A stretch of DNA of 64,000 nt, taken from Peromyscus leucopus. Lineage: Eukaryota > Chordata > Mammalia > Rodentia > Cricetidae. The stretch lies in contig NC_051064.1 of the NCBI RefSeq assembly GCF_004664715.2, positions 113,198,240 through 113,262,239 on the forward strand. Reading direction: 5' to 3'. Each line of letters opens with the position of its first letter. The first letter of the stretch is position 1. The notes under the pieces are model-generated. The model did no database searches and was not told where the DNA came from. It saw only the letters and a program-made list of their open reading frames with translations. Shown piece by piece: positions 47,901-59,402 of the stretch. The position numbers and the translations under genes were made by a program.

Positions 47901-50900
47901 ATTAGGAAGGAACTGGAGGGGAGGGAAACAGGAAGGAACTGGAGGGGAGGGAAACAGGAAGGAACTGGAGGAGAGGGAATGGGGGAGGTTTAATCAAAAC
48001 ACATTCTATGCATGTGTGAAATTATCAAACAATGAGAATTTCTTTTTAAAGATAGGATTATCAGAGAGAAGGCTGGATATCAAGGAGGAGCCAGACGCCG
48101 TCCTTGGAACATGGGTTTCCTCCGTCTGCAAGAGGAGTTCTGAGGAGCTCTTCACAGGAACCCCTTCTTCTCTACCCTTGAGCAACCTCCAGCGGAGACA
48201 GCCCCCCACAATTTGGAAATCAGTCCCTATTTACAGAAAACTTCAAGGGAGAGTAGCCACATTTATTATTATTATTCATACAGAGGCACCTATGGTATAG
48301 TATTGCATCTGCCTTATCATTACTGCTCATACATCACAGACAAACCATAATTCGTGACCTGCCTGAGAGGAAGTTCCACACATCATGACCCTTTGCCCCT
48401 AAATGCTGTAGTGCATGTATTCTAAGAGTAAGGGTATGCACAAGCCAACACAGTATTATCTTCACCACACTTAACATACATTGAACTGATTCAACACTTT
48501 TCTCAATTATTGACTGTTACAGGCTGAATAATGGCCTCTCGAAGGAGTCCCTGTTGTAAATAAATCTGTGTTGCTTTTAAGGCACTAAATTTGGAATAAT
48601 TGGTTAGCAGGAGAGGAAACTGGTACCAATGCTTTCAGGAAGTCCATGAGCTCCATATCGCATGTAGTTGTCATGCCTCTTTAGTTTCCTTCGGCTTGGA
48701 TTAGATCCCTCAGCGTTTCTCTGTCTTCCATGACAGTGACATTTCTGAAGACAGTGTGCCCACACTCCACACTCCCTGCACCTTTCCCTCCTCCAGCTCC
48801 ATTTTCTGCAGACTCGTTTCTCACTTGGGGCTGCCTGATGTTTCCTGTGATTCACTTGGCTGGCAAGCCCCCTGCGGAAGCACTGTGTCCTCCTCAGGAT
48901 AACATCTGGAGCTTCTTGAGGCCAGCTGCCTCTCATTGGAGATACTGACTTCCCTCTCCTGGTGGAGGGGTTTTCATATATATGTAAACTTGGGACCAAC
49001 GAGGAGCCTCTTGTCCACCCTCACTCATCCGTGTTACACATGGTGGGAGCTATCACAGTTTGTATCATGGCTGTCATTGCTCTGCTGGACACCGGACACC
49101 AGGAGACAAGGACTACTTGGTCTCTTTTCCTGAGGACCACATAGCCTCCTGAGGAGCTCCTAGGCCCGGGGGATGGCAGCTGAGCAGACTCCTTCATTTA
49201 CTTGTGTGCTCATTCACTGTACTGATGGTGACTGAGCTCCTCGTGGGCTGGGCTGGGACATAATTGGGACAGGAGAGAACCAGGGCTTCTGTTCGTGGTG
49301 CTTACAGTCTATGGATGAGACGACCAATTGGAGCACTGCCGCCCCACCAGCACCCAGGCCTGGGCTCTCATGTGACTATGGCTCAGTAAATGGGGGCTGA
49401 TGATTACATCACCGCCCACTATGACTTCATCGGTTTCTTTCTCAAGGCATTGCTTTGCCTCTGCTCCCAGAACAGGTGAAGAACTGAGTCCCAGAGAAGA
49501 GACATGGCTCTCTGTCCTTAAACAGGTGGCCTTGGGGGTTGTCACTCCCAATCCTTCCCAGCAGAAGTGGGGCATCAAGTTGGTTTGCTGTCCATGGGCA
49601 GCTGGAGGTTGGACATTTTGGAACCAGCTTGTTCTCCCACCTTCCTGTAGGCTGGGCTGCCTTCTCCCTCCCATCCTGCTCTGGGGCCTGGGGCCCCCTG
49701 ATTAGGCCTGTGGTTATTTAGTCAGCGATAATATTGGATTTACTTTCATCTCTGAATTGCATCAAATGTCGCTGGTGACATTTAGCTGACACACAAGGAG
49801 GAGGCTGGCATTTTTAGGCTGTCAGCCTGTTACAGATGTAAAAGCGGATTGTGTTGGGGCATCTGGTTTATTGTTAATTAGATGGAGCCAGTGAGGTCTC
49901 TTCAGTGAGTGGGTAGATAAGCCCCTCCATAGCTCCTGCTTCAAACTGACTTCAACCCCCTTCTGGAAATTAGCATGGCCTTGCCAGTTTTCCCATTGTG
50001 ATGGGAACAGCATGTGAGAAGTTTGGGGAGCAAGTGACAAAATGCATTATCCTCCATCTGCAGGGATCCTCATACCACCTCAGCCATGCCCAGATGATTG
50101 CTGTCTTTCTCTTTTGGCAGGAGATTGAAGGGAAGCAGATTAGGGTAGCCACTCGCCTGGTTTTAACATTTATGTGTCTGCAGATGTCCGTGGAATGCTT
50201 CCTAACTGTCTCAACCCAATATACTTCCTTAGTCTCTTGCCTTCGCTTCCCCCATCTGTTAACTGTGGGCATAAACCGAGTCCTAGTTGATGAAGTTGTT
50301 ATGAGAAGTAAGTGAACTAAATACCCAAGGTGCTTAGAGGAGTGCCTGGAACTCCGGAGGCGCCATTTACCTTTCTCCAACCCTGACCGGCACTGCTATG
50401 ATGAACAGGAACTGGCGTGCAGGAACATATGAGGTGGCAGAAGACACTTGCTCGCCCCCCCCCCCGCCCAGTGACTGTAAACCCGATGAAAGGGATGGGC
50501 ATCTCTATTACCACTGTCCAGACTCTAGGGAAGGATTATCTTACAATTCCGGCTTGTGGGACTTCAGAGTTCTCTGAGTCCACACTTAAACAACCTCTGA
50601 ATTCATGGTGCTTACATTCAATGGGTCTTTGGTTCTGTGTGAGTCTAAGTGCCACTAGGTGATCTGCAGTGACAAAGGCTTTCCCTTCATCAAACTTGTC
50701 CTCCTTTTAAGGGCACAGAGATTATTCTCCAATTTATCTGGTAGTTGGGCAGAAATGATAGAGGCCATTGTTAAGTTTGTATCTTAAGTCCTCTTTGCCC
50801 CATTTCTCCAGCTGTGGCTGATGGAGAGCACCTTAAGGCCCTCTTGGGAAGTGGAGCCACAATGTAGAAGGAGCCTGGGTCCCTCAAGGGGCATGTGAAA

Positions 50901-51574
50901 AGTTGTCCATCCAGGAATGATAGCAAGGAATAAATATTCCATTGTGTTGAGTCATTGAGATCTCAGGATTTACCTGATTCAGCAGCTGGGAAAATGTTCA
51001 CAGATTCAATTGCTTTGGGGGAAGATGTACAGAACTGATGGGGAGGGTGTTGGAACCTTCCCTGGTAGAGCCTCCTTCCCATCTTTATCCCATCACCCTT
51101 CCTATGGACCAGATCCTCTTCCCAGCTTCCCTAGACCTCCAGCTCCACAAATGTAGGTCAAGGCTAGACCCACCCTGGGTTAAGTGTAGACTATAGAAGA
51201 GGGGACAGAATGCTGCCTGCTGAGGACACACTCAGGACCCCTGCCTGTTCCGACCCTGCAACCAATATGGAAACTTGGCTGGAGTCCATGTTCTTGTGGG
51301 CCCCATTTCTGAGCAGCCTGAGGCACTCACATCAGCCCCTTCCCCTTCTCTATGGAGAAGCCTCCCAGCAAGCCCTGTCCCCTCCTCACCTGCCACCTGC
51401 ACCTGCAGACCTTGGCTGTAATAATCTGCTCCTCCAAAGGGAAACTGTAATGTATATGTAGGCTGGCCTGGAAGGGCTATGGTTTCAGCTGGCACTAGCT
51501 CAAAAAGCAATAAGGCCCATGTGGTCGCAAGATTCCTGTGTCCTGCCTGGCCCGTGGTCGGGACAAATCTCTCA
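44986..51574. other. Long, mostly single-copy intergenic region
   Basis: No gene recognised over 6.6 kb. It holds a three-copy tandem of about 25 bases ('gaaggaactggaggggaggg') at 47,906-47,975, a short ATT run at 48,262-48,276, a C-run at 50,456-50,466 and the enhancer-like block listed separately. The low repeat content compared with 9-33 kb is noticeable. Confidence 0.5.
49690..49905. promoter_or_regulatory. Candidate conserved enhancer-like block
   Basis: Repeat-free and AT-balanced, with a 7-bp dyad AAATGTC/GACATTT at 49,764-49,783, a homeodomain core 'ttgttaattagatgg' at about 49,871-49,885, an E-box-like 'acagatg' and an 'attgcatcaaatg' segment. This is the strongest-looking regulatory candidate in the window by composition. 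No alignment was possible. Confidence 0.35.
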
Positions 51575-52048
51575 CCCACAGTCCTGCAACCTTTTATAAA
51601 ATAACCACACAGAGTGCGGGCGGCGGTGGCGCACTCCTTTAATCCCAGCACTTGGGAGACAGAGCCAGGCGGATCTCTGTGAGTTCAAGGCCAGCTTGGT
51701 CTACAGGACAGCACCAAAACTACACAGAGAAACCCTGTCTCAAAAAAAAAGAAAAAAAAATCAAACAAATCACATAGAGGCTTAATATTATTTATAACTT
51801 CTGGTTAGTACACTTAAATTAATGCATAATTGTTATCTATGTTTAGCCAGGTGGTTTGGTACCTTTTCTCAGTTCTGCTTTGTCATTTTGCCCTTCTCTG
51901 ACTCTGTTCTTCCTCTTCCCAGGATTCTCCTCGTCTTTTGCCTCATTTATACTTCCTGCCTGGCTACTACTGGCCAATCAGCCTTTTATTTATCAACCAA
52001 TAAGAGCAACACATATTCACAGCATACAGAATGACATCCCACAGCAGG
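51575..52048 (-). mobile_element. Muroid LTR-like module, copy 3 (inverted), split by a B1
   Basis: 'cctgcaaccttttataaaat' and 'accacacagag' precede a B1. After it come 'ttgttatctatgtttagcca', 'tacttcctgcctggctacta' and 'ggccaatcagccttttattt'. It is the same family as 19,010-19,325, on the - strand. Confidence 0.55.
51615..51762 (+). mobile_element. B1 SINE inside an LTR-like module
   Basis: Sense: 'gggcggcggtggcgcactcc', 'agccaggcggatctctgtga', a short deletion before 'aggacagcaccaaaactaca', and an A-rich tail. Flanking 'accacacagag' and 'atcacatagag' are the likely diverged target duplication. Confidence 0.92.
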
Positions 52049-52769
52049 CCCAGGCCTAAGAAATGTTGCCTCTGCCTGCATCTGGCTGGAGTCTGAATTT
52101 TGCAAACCACCTTGGGAACTTGGGCCACCGGGTGGTGAGCAAAGGCACTGGGGTGGGGAAAGTGCTGGGAACCCTGTCCTTTCTGTGGGAAGACCTCCCT
52201 TTCCCTGTCCTGTGCTACTTCCTCTGGGATATCTTTCTGGTTTCTACTGAGTAGTTGCCTCTTCCTCTTGGCCTCCGTCTCTTCATCTGTAGAAGGCGGA
52301 TGGCCTTCCCGAAGGTTGTGCTAAGGATAAACGAGACAACGTAGGCTGGAACCTGCTTGAATTAGGGTGGTGGCTGCGGTGGATCCTGGCATTGGGTGTG
52401 AGGAGACTCCTCAGGATTCTGGTTTGTAGGGTGGTGGCCTTGGCCTCAGGATGCCAGTATTAAGAGCTGGAAAGCAGTTATGTTCACCACTGTCCCTCCA
52501 ATGCACAATATCAGGGCTCGAACCGAGGACAGTAGGGCGTGCGTGGTCTGTCTGTAGGAGGGACAAGGGCTGAGTGGAGCCATTTGTCTTCTGAGGGGAA
52601 ACTCCTTGAGTGGCAGCTCTGAGCTGTCTCTCAACACGGGCTTCCAGCAAACACTACCGAGTATAAAGAGGAGGGGATAAGGGAATAGGGAGCTAGTTGG
52701 TGAAGTGCTGACTGACTGTGTAGACATGAGGACTCGAGTCTGATCTCTGCATCCACATAAGAAGTTGGA
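52049..52769. other. Single-copy intergenic DNA
   Basis: No gene or repeat recognised. Confidence 0.45.
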
Positions 52770-52980
52770 TTTGGGGCTGGAGAGATGACTCAGTAGAGTT
52801 AAGAGCACTGGTTGCTCTTCTAGAGGACCTGGGCTCGATTCCCAGCACTCACGTGGTAGCTCCCAACCATCTGTAACTCCAGTCCTCGGGGATCTGACAC
52901 TCTCTTCTGTCCTCTGGGGGCACAGGTGTGGTGCACATGCATGCAGGCAAAACACCCATACATGTAAAATAAATGAATAG
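52770..52980 (+). mobile_element. B2 SINE
   Basis: Nearly complete sense B2: 'ggggctggagagatgactca', 'taagagcactggttgctctt', 'gattcccagcactcacgtgg', ending 'tacatgtaaaataaatgaat'. The A and B boxes of the tRNA-derived promoter are recognisable. Confidence 0.93.
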
Positions 52981-52987
52981 GATGTTA

Positions 52988-53100
52988 AAATGTGGGTTGT
53001 GGCTGTGTGCTCTTGTAATCTCATCATTAGAGAAGCAGAGACAAATTCCTAGGGTTCACTGACCAGCCTACACTAAATGGTGAGCCTCAGGTCCCAGTGT
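52988..53100 (+). mobile_element. Decayed B1/B4-type SINE
   Basis: 'ctcttgtaatctcatcatta', 'agagaagcagagacaaattc' and 'gaccagcctacactaaatgg' follow B1 order at low identity. Confidence 0.5.
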
Positions 53101-53174
53101 GAGAAATATCATTTCCAAAAATAAGGTGGATGGCAATTGAGGAAAAAGTATCTGAAGTTGACCCCTGGTCTCCA

Positions 53175-53390
53175 TACACATGTGTACATGCACCTGTATA
53201 CACTTCATACATACATATGTGTTCAACACACATGTACACACACACAGACCCATACACAGATACAAGCAGAGACATACCCAGACACGGACACCCAGACATA
53301 CAGACACACACAGACACACACAGATACCCAGACACACTCCCAGATACCCAGACATACAGACACACGCACGCACGCACACACAGAAGGACG
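53175..53390. repeat. CA/ACAGAC-rich microsatellite
   Basis: Mixed CA, ACAGAC and 'gatacccagacac' units. The frames of over 90 codons here, on both strands, are low-complexity by-products. Confidence 0.9.
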
Positions 53391-55299
53391 GGGTGGGGGA
53401 GTAAGTGCTCATAGAAGCTCACTGATGAGAACTGGTGTAATCTGGTGACCTCCACCTCTAAAGTTGCTGAGGTTCTGAGAGGGTAATCAGCTGCCACAAC
53501 CGTCAGACTGGTTGGAACCCCAGTCTGAGGGGCCCAGTTATTCCAGGTCGTTCCCTCTGTTGGGCCAGAGCCTGCATGGGCAGGGGCAGCAGCTGCGGAG
53601 AACCAAGCGTGGCCTCCCGGTTGGCAGTGCTGGTGAGGACAGCTGGAAAGCTCTGAATGCCACTTTGCAGAAATCATGAGCCTCCTCCTGGGCCAAGAGA
53701 AGGAAGCCGGGGTCTGTGGACTTGTCATTCTTCATCCCAGAGATGGCCTTCCCCTCCATCTGGCAGGGCAGGGAAGCCAGCAAGATGGCAGGGATGCCTG
53801 CTCCGGGGAGACAAGGGCTTGTTTGCGAGGACCACACACACTGTGCCTTTGCTCTGTGCAAATAACAAACTAAAAGGCAGGCATTGGTGTGGCGCAGCTC
53901 CACAGTCCCAGCGAAATCCTGCTGTCCTTGGGAGCAGGCAGAAAGCTGCTTATGGGCTGACGGATTCTATCTACCTTGCATCAAAACAGAGAGCGCCTCT
54001 GCATCCACACCCCACCTTTCCCCTTCCAGGCGGGGCTGGGCGGAGGTGGCTTTCAGGGCTGATAGTTTTAGGAGACCGAGGAAGGCCTCTGAGATTGGAG
54101 CTGCAGTGGATATTTTAGAGGGAGGTTTTTCATGTTGGATATGATCTCTAAAATTGGAAAGAGACTAAAAAAGGTGGTGGTGATTCTTTAATGGCAAAGT
54201 CTGAGATAAAAGAGTAAAATATTTATGCCACCTCTAAAACCCACCTTTTCTAGGGACGGAAATGTAGCCTCCGTGTTCTGTTACGAGCTGTCCATCCCAA
54301 GGATGCACTGAGAGAGGAAGCACAGAAGTGTGGCTTCTCTTGTTCCTCCCCGGCCTCTGGCTGAGGCCCCGTGTGTCTCTGGGAATTCACTCCAGCGCCT
54401 GTGGCCTCAGGGACACAGACCTTGGCACATATTGGAGGTCTTTTCTCTGTGCCTCCTTGTGTTGTCACTGAGTCAGAAGGTTTGGAGACCACCAGTCTCT
54501 AGTGAACGTTTGGTGAGATGTCAAGGCTGCCTAGCCCGCAGTGGGGAGGGGAGGTCCTGGGTGGCCCCTACCACATGTGAAGGGAGCCAAGAAGAGGAAG
54601 GCAGGTCCATATATTGCAGAGAGAGAAGTTGTCAGAGGCCAGGTGGGAGGAACCGGAAGTGACTTTGGAACTCATGGAAAATGGCTCATCAGTTAACATA
54701 ACCCCAGTGGGTGTGTCTTGGAGAGGCAGAGCCCGGAGGACTGAATTTCCTGAGGACCTGATGCTGTTACTGAGCACAGCTCTGCTTATTACCCTCATGA
54801 TTACCCCATCCCTCATAATCTTTGAATTGTAAGAAAACGCTCAGGGGTTTCCTAGCCCCTCACCGGGCAATGTCAATGATACTTAGAATAATAGTGATTG
54901 ACTTTTTCTAAGCATTGCTGCTGGAGCAGATTAATGACTCAATCAACACCCTTAGGAAGAATTTAGACATGTAGATTGTTAGTAAAGTTAGGTTAAGATG
55001 TTTTTGTTAATGGCTTTGAGGTAGAAAATCTTGAGGAACAATTTAAAGTTTAGAAAGGCATACTTTTAATAGCCGAGTGAGGGACTAGTCGAGGTCAAGG
55101 AACAAAAACAAAGGCAGCGTGGTTATGACTAGCTGACATGCTTTTCTTGCTAAAGATGGGTTGGTGACCAAAGGTGATGATTAATTTCTTGTACCCATTT
55201 TTGCCCTCAGCTTCCTGGTATGATTTAATAAAAAAATGTTGATGAGTAGGTGTGTACTTTGAGGACTTAAGGTAGAAATGACTGATTGTTTTATATATA
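53391..55299. other. Single-copy intergenic DNA
   Basis: No gene recognised. The part after 54,870 becomes AT-rich. A regulatory candidate at 54,095-54,240 is listed separately. Confidence 0.45.
54095..54240. promoter_or_regulatory. Candidate conserved enhancer-like block
   Basis: Repeat-free patch with AT-rich cores (a 'ctctaaaattgg' MEF2-like word near 54,146, 'tatttatgccacc' near 54,220, and GATA-like 'tgatct'/'agataaa'), flanked by GC-richer DNA. Inference only. Confidence 0.22.
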
Positions 55300-56430
55300 T
55301 AAAAGTTTAGTTTTGTGATTATTTTAAGATGTTTTTATAAAATTATCTTTTGAAATAAATAAAGTTATTGATCCTTTCTTTGTAACCACAAAATGGAGCC
55401 GGCCAGTAAAAGAACTGGCTGAGAAAAATACCTTGCTTGCTTATACTTTGTTAATCTATAACAAGTTGCTTAGACAGAATACCTTGCTTGCCTAAAACTT
55501 TGTTAATTATAAAAGAATCATTGCTTTGGGGTGAAGACTTTATGGTGAGAAAATTAATACAAAGAAAAATGTTTAACTACTTGTGGGCTTCTAAGAAAAA
55601 ACATGGAACTTGTTATCATAATGTGATTTCTTTTTGTATAAAGATTTTAATTTGTTTTTGGAAATATGTAACTTGTGGTTGTGAGGTAATCTTTTCTTGC
55701 ATAGAAATTTTTGTCTTAGGAGGTATAAAAGAGATAAGAGAAAAATAAGAGACGTAGGAGGAGGACATCAGGGAAGATGGAGGAGGAGGACATCAGGGAA
55801 GATGGAGGAGGAGGACATCAGGGAGGATGGAGGAGGAGGACATCAGGGAAGATGGAGGAGGAGAACATCAGGGAAGATGGAGGAGGAGAACATCAGGAGG
55901 ATGGAGGAGGACTTCAGGGAAGATGGTGGAGGAGGACATCAGGAAGATGGAGGAGGAGGACATCAGGGAAGATGGAGGAGGAGTACATCAGAGAAGATGG
56001 AGGAGGAGGACATCAGGGAAGATGGAGGAGGAGGACATCAGGGAAGATGGAGGAGGAGGACATCAGGAAGATGGAGGAGGAGGACATCAGGGAAGATGGA
56101 GGAGGAGGACATCAGGGAAGATGGAGGAGGACATCAGGGAAGATGGAGGAGGAAGACATCAGGGAGGATGAAGGAGGACATCAGGGAAAATGGAGGAGGA
56201 GGACATCAGGGAGGATGAAGGAGGACATCAGGGAAGATGAAGGAGGAGGACATCAGGGAAGATGGAGGAGGAGGACATCAGGGAAGATGGAGGAGGACAT
56301 CAGGGAGGATGGAGGAGGAGGACATCAGGGAAGAATAACAGAACAGAGTAGGAACAATCAGTGTAAAGAGAATAATGAAATGAAGAATTAAACTTTGGCT
56401 CTCAGATGAAGTTCCCATGTGTGTCTGTGT
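55300..56430 (+). mobile_element. Possible LTR-derived segment hosting a minisatellite
   Basis: 'cacaaaatggagccggccag', repeated 'ataccttgcttgc' words (about 55,429 and 55,480), an ATTAAA at about 56,387 and a 'gtgtgtctgtgtgtctgtcc' end have the feel of an LTR U3-R-U5. No TG...CA pair with a target duplication was found, so the ends are uncertain. Confidence 0.3.
55755..56333. repeat. 25-bp purine-rich minisatellite
   Basis: About 24 tandem units of 'aggaggaggacatcagggaa' plus 'gatgg', mostly 25 bases with 22- and 24-base variants. The + strand is strongly purine-rich. No unit contains a stop in any + frame, so frames of 173, 204 and 114 codons appear. They are not genes. Confidence 0.97.
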
Positions 56431-56694
56431 GTCTGTCCAATAGTTCCCTGACTCCATGCTTCCTCTTCAGTACCTGCTGAGGGCAGGGCCCTTGGTAAGA
56501 AGTGGGCTGTGGTCTCCCATCTCCAGAGCACCAGCTCTTTTTTTCTGTGGGCAGATAATAGTTGCTAACTTATGAGGAATAAGACAGAACAAGGAAAGCG
56601 AAGTTCCAATGGGCTGCACAGAGGCTAGCTTTTGGTCCCTTTGGTTCAGCTGGCTTAATCTGTCTGTGGTTTGTTCTATTTCTTGTCTTTTTTT

Positions 56695-56758
56695 GTGTGT
56701 GTATTCATATGTGTTGTGTGTGGAGTGATGGTGGTGTTTTTTGTGTGGGGTGTGTGTG

Positions 56759-56796
<38 letters not shown>

Positions 56797-56944
56797 TGTG
56801 TAGTGGTGTGATGTGCATAGTGTGTATGTGAAGTTGTGTATACTGTGACATGTACTTGTGTGGTGTGGTGTGTGCTGTGGTATGGTCCGGTGTGTAGTAT
56901 TGATATGTAGTGTGGTGTGTGTAGGGGGAGTGTAGTGCATGGTG
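56695..56944. repeat. TG-rich microsatellite
   Basis: Interrupted TG runs, the purest at about 56,759-56,789, with 'tagtgtggtgtg' variants around it. Confidence 0.93.
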
Positions 56945-57250
56945 TGTGGCTCATGCATGTGAGCATGTTACTGCATGTGTGAACCAACACTCACTTGTGG
57001 AGATCAGAGCAGGGCATCAGATGTCTTCCTCGCTTCCTCTCCATCTCATTACATCAAGACAGGGTCTCTCATGAAGGAAGCAGCTTTCTGTTTTGTCTAG
57101 GTTGAGTTCCTGGGATTCGCCTGTCTCTGCTCTACAATGCTGCTATTATAGGCATGTTCAGCCATGTGTGGTTTTTATGTGGGTGCTGAAGATCCAAACT
57201 CAGGTTCTTAAGCCTTAGGTTTGCCAGGTCAGTCACTGTCACGGAGTCAC
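56945..57250 (-). mobile_element. Composite old SINE
   Basis: Related to 42,665-42,985: 'gagatcagagcagggcatca', 'agacagggtctctcatgaag' and 'gtgggtgctgaagatccaaa'. Preceded by the TG-rich tract, a common arrangement. Confidence 0.5.
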
Positions 57251-58844
57251 ACCCCGAACTCTAGACTATTCCTTGGCATAAATGATTCTTTAGCTACAGA
57301 TGGAAACTTACAAGGGTAGGTCTTTGGTTCTTAGTAGACTTACAGTACTGGTCTATGGTGAAATGTTGGGTGATGAATGAACAATTGTCACCATTTAGGG
57401 GTTTCACTCTGGAAGTCTGTATGGACCATTTGTGTGTGGAGATTGCTGGACAGAGAGAGCCTCATGATGCTTTGAACCTGGGAGGGCTTCTGTCTTCCTT
57501 AAGTGACAGCGCTGCACAGCGAGGCAAGGGTACACTGAGGGAAGAGACTGACCACATGGGAAGTCTTCCCGGGGGAGGGCATATTTTAGTTGGGTCTTGA
57601 GAAAAATTCTGGAGTTCTCCAAAGGCAGAGGAGAAATAGGAGGAGGAGGAGGAGGAGGAGGAGGAGGAGGAGGAGGAGGAGGAGGAGGCTCTCATAAACA
57701 GCTCTTCAAACCCAAAGCCATGGAAGCAGAACTTCAGCTAAAACCTAAGCAAAATCTAGAAATGTGGAGCCAGCAGCCCAGTGCCCCTGGGGCAGTCTGA
57801 GCACCAGACAGCAGCAGCTTGCCGTGGAGTGAAGCTGGGAACCTGCTCATCCGGTTAATAGCATCAGGAACGTTACTAAGCATGCCCTGTATTCCTGTGC
57901 TCTGTACCCACATGTCCCAGCTTCTTTAATTCCCATGGATTCATCTACCCATCTCCATGTTCAAGCAAGGAAGCCAAGCCTGGAGACTTCTCTGATGGTC
58001 ACACGCCCACAGGAGGCCAGTCCCTCTGATGTCCCTTTCCTGAGGAAGTTGGGGCCCATGTCAGTGATCTCACTTATTTGGTGTCTCCCATGAGAGAAGT
58101 GTGCTGCCAACAGACTTGTGTGATAAAGCCAGGATGAGCCACTAATTTGGAAATCATTGTTCAGCTGGGAATGGGGAGGGGAGGGAAGAAATTGCATGAG
58201 ATGACAAGATGGAAAATTAGAGGTGGCTAAAATTAAGAGATATTACTCACACATCTCAGACCTACTCCTACACCTGCTTGTCTTCCTGTTTTTCTTCCTT
58301 TGTTCTCCCTACTGGTTTTGAGTAAAGCTGGTAAGAAGGAACAGAATCTTAGTTCCTAGGGTGGTCTCCCCGGCATCCACAATCTGGGAGGTAGTACCAG
58401 GGGCCGCTGTAACTTCAACCTTCCTCCTTTGGCTTTTTCTTCTGAGGCTCCACTTTAAGCCCCCTCTTCCCCTTGGTGAAGAAGACACCAGAGACGAGGA
58501 AGTTTGTCGATAAGAGTGGAGTGTGGTGGTAGAAGAAGGAGGAAGGGGAAGGAGGTGGTGTGGAGGGTGTCTTTAGGGTGTGGGGAGGGAATTGAAGAGG
58601 AAAGCATGGAGCAGGAGGGAGCAGGAGGAAGGAGAGGGAGGGAGACATAGATGTTACATAACCGGTTGATTCTGTATTGGCCTTTGGAGACCTTCTACCT
58701 GCCTCTGGGTTTTAGACAGTGGTGGCTTTCCTTCTGGTTCACTGACCGCAAGGGAATGGCTGGTACTGGACTCTGGAGTTACTCAAGTAATTCCGCACAG
58801 CACTAGAGGGGCTCAGGGACTGTGTTGGAGTAAACTGAATGGAT
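57251..58844. other. Single-copy intergenic DNA with GGA tracts
   Basis: No gene. It contains (GGA)n at 57,638-57,687 (about 16 units), which yields spurious glycine- and serine-rich frames, and a purine-rich stretch at 58,530-58,645. Confidence 0.5.
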
Positions 58845-59402
58845 GTGTGAGAGCTATCATCGCTGCGACGGACAACATGAAGAAAGCAACTTGGGGAGGA
58901 GAGGGTTTGTTTGGCTTGTGCTTCCACAGCACTGTGCATCATGGAAGGAATTCATGGTAGGAACTCAAGCAGGACAGGAACCTGGAGGCAGGAGCTGATG
59001 CAGAGGCCCTGGAGGCATGCTGCTTACTGGCTTGCTTTCCATGGCTTGCTCAGCCTGGTTTCTTAGAGAACCCAGGACCACCAGCCCAGGAATGGCCTCA
59101 CTCACATGCCTCCAGGGCCTCTGCATCAACTCCTGCCTCCAGGTTCCTGTCCTGCTTGAGTTCCTACCATGACTTCCTTCCACGATGCACAGTGCTGTGG
59201 AAGCACAAGCCAAACAAACCCTCTCCTCCCCAAGTTGCTTTCTTCATGTTGTTCCGTCACAGCGATGATAGCCCTCCCACATTAATCACTAATTGAGAAA
59301 ATGCCTATAGCCTTATCTTATGGAGGTATTTCCTCAATTGAAGCTTCCTCCTTTTTGAAGATTCTAGCTTGTGTGAAACTGACGTAGAACTAGCCAGCAC
59401 TA
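58845..59402 (+). mobile_element. Medium-reiteration muroid repeat with internal fold-back
   Basis: Same family as 14,345-14,765 ('ggaacctggaggcaggagct', 'gaacccaggaccaccagccc', end 'agaactagccagcac'). After the middle of the element, its own first 167 bases reappear in reverse complement (59,105-59,272). The normal 3' part then follows ('ccctcccacattaatcacta'). Confidence 0.85.
58853..59272. repeat. Long inverted repeat (167-bp arms, 85-bp spacer)
   Basis: Left arm 58,853-59,019 and right arm 59,105-59,272 are reverse complements with only about five or six differences. Such arms can fold into a cruciform in DNA or a long hairpin in RNA. Confidence 0.93.

Noticed and set aside
53130..53448. 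Histidine/threonine-rich frames
   Set aside because: They are translations of the CA-rich microsatellite.
55755..56333. CRISPR-like array
   Set aside because: Units are contiguous with no unique spacers, and the genome is mammalian. It is a minisatellite.
55697..56391. Frames of 173, 204 and 114 codons
   Set aside because: They are produced by a stop-free 25-base tandem repeat read in three frames. They have no splice context, no domain and extreme low complexity.
57462..57800. Poly-serine and poly-glycine frames
   Set aside because: They are translations of the (GGA)n tract at 57,638-57,687.
58530..58660. Minisatellite in the purine-rich stretch
   Set aside because: The A/G bias is strong but no consistent repeat unit could be defined.
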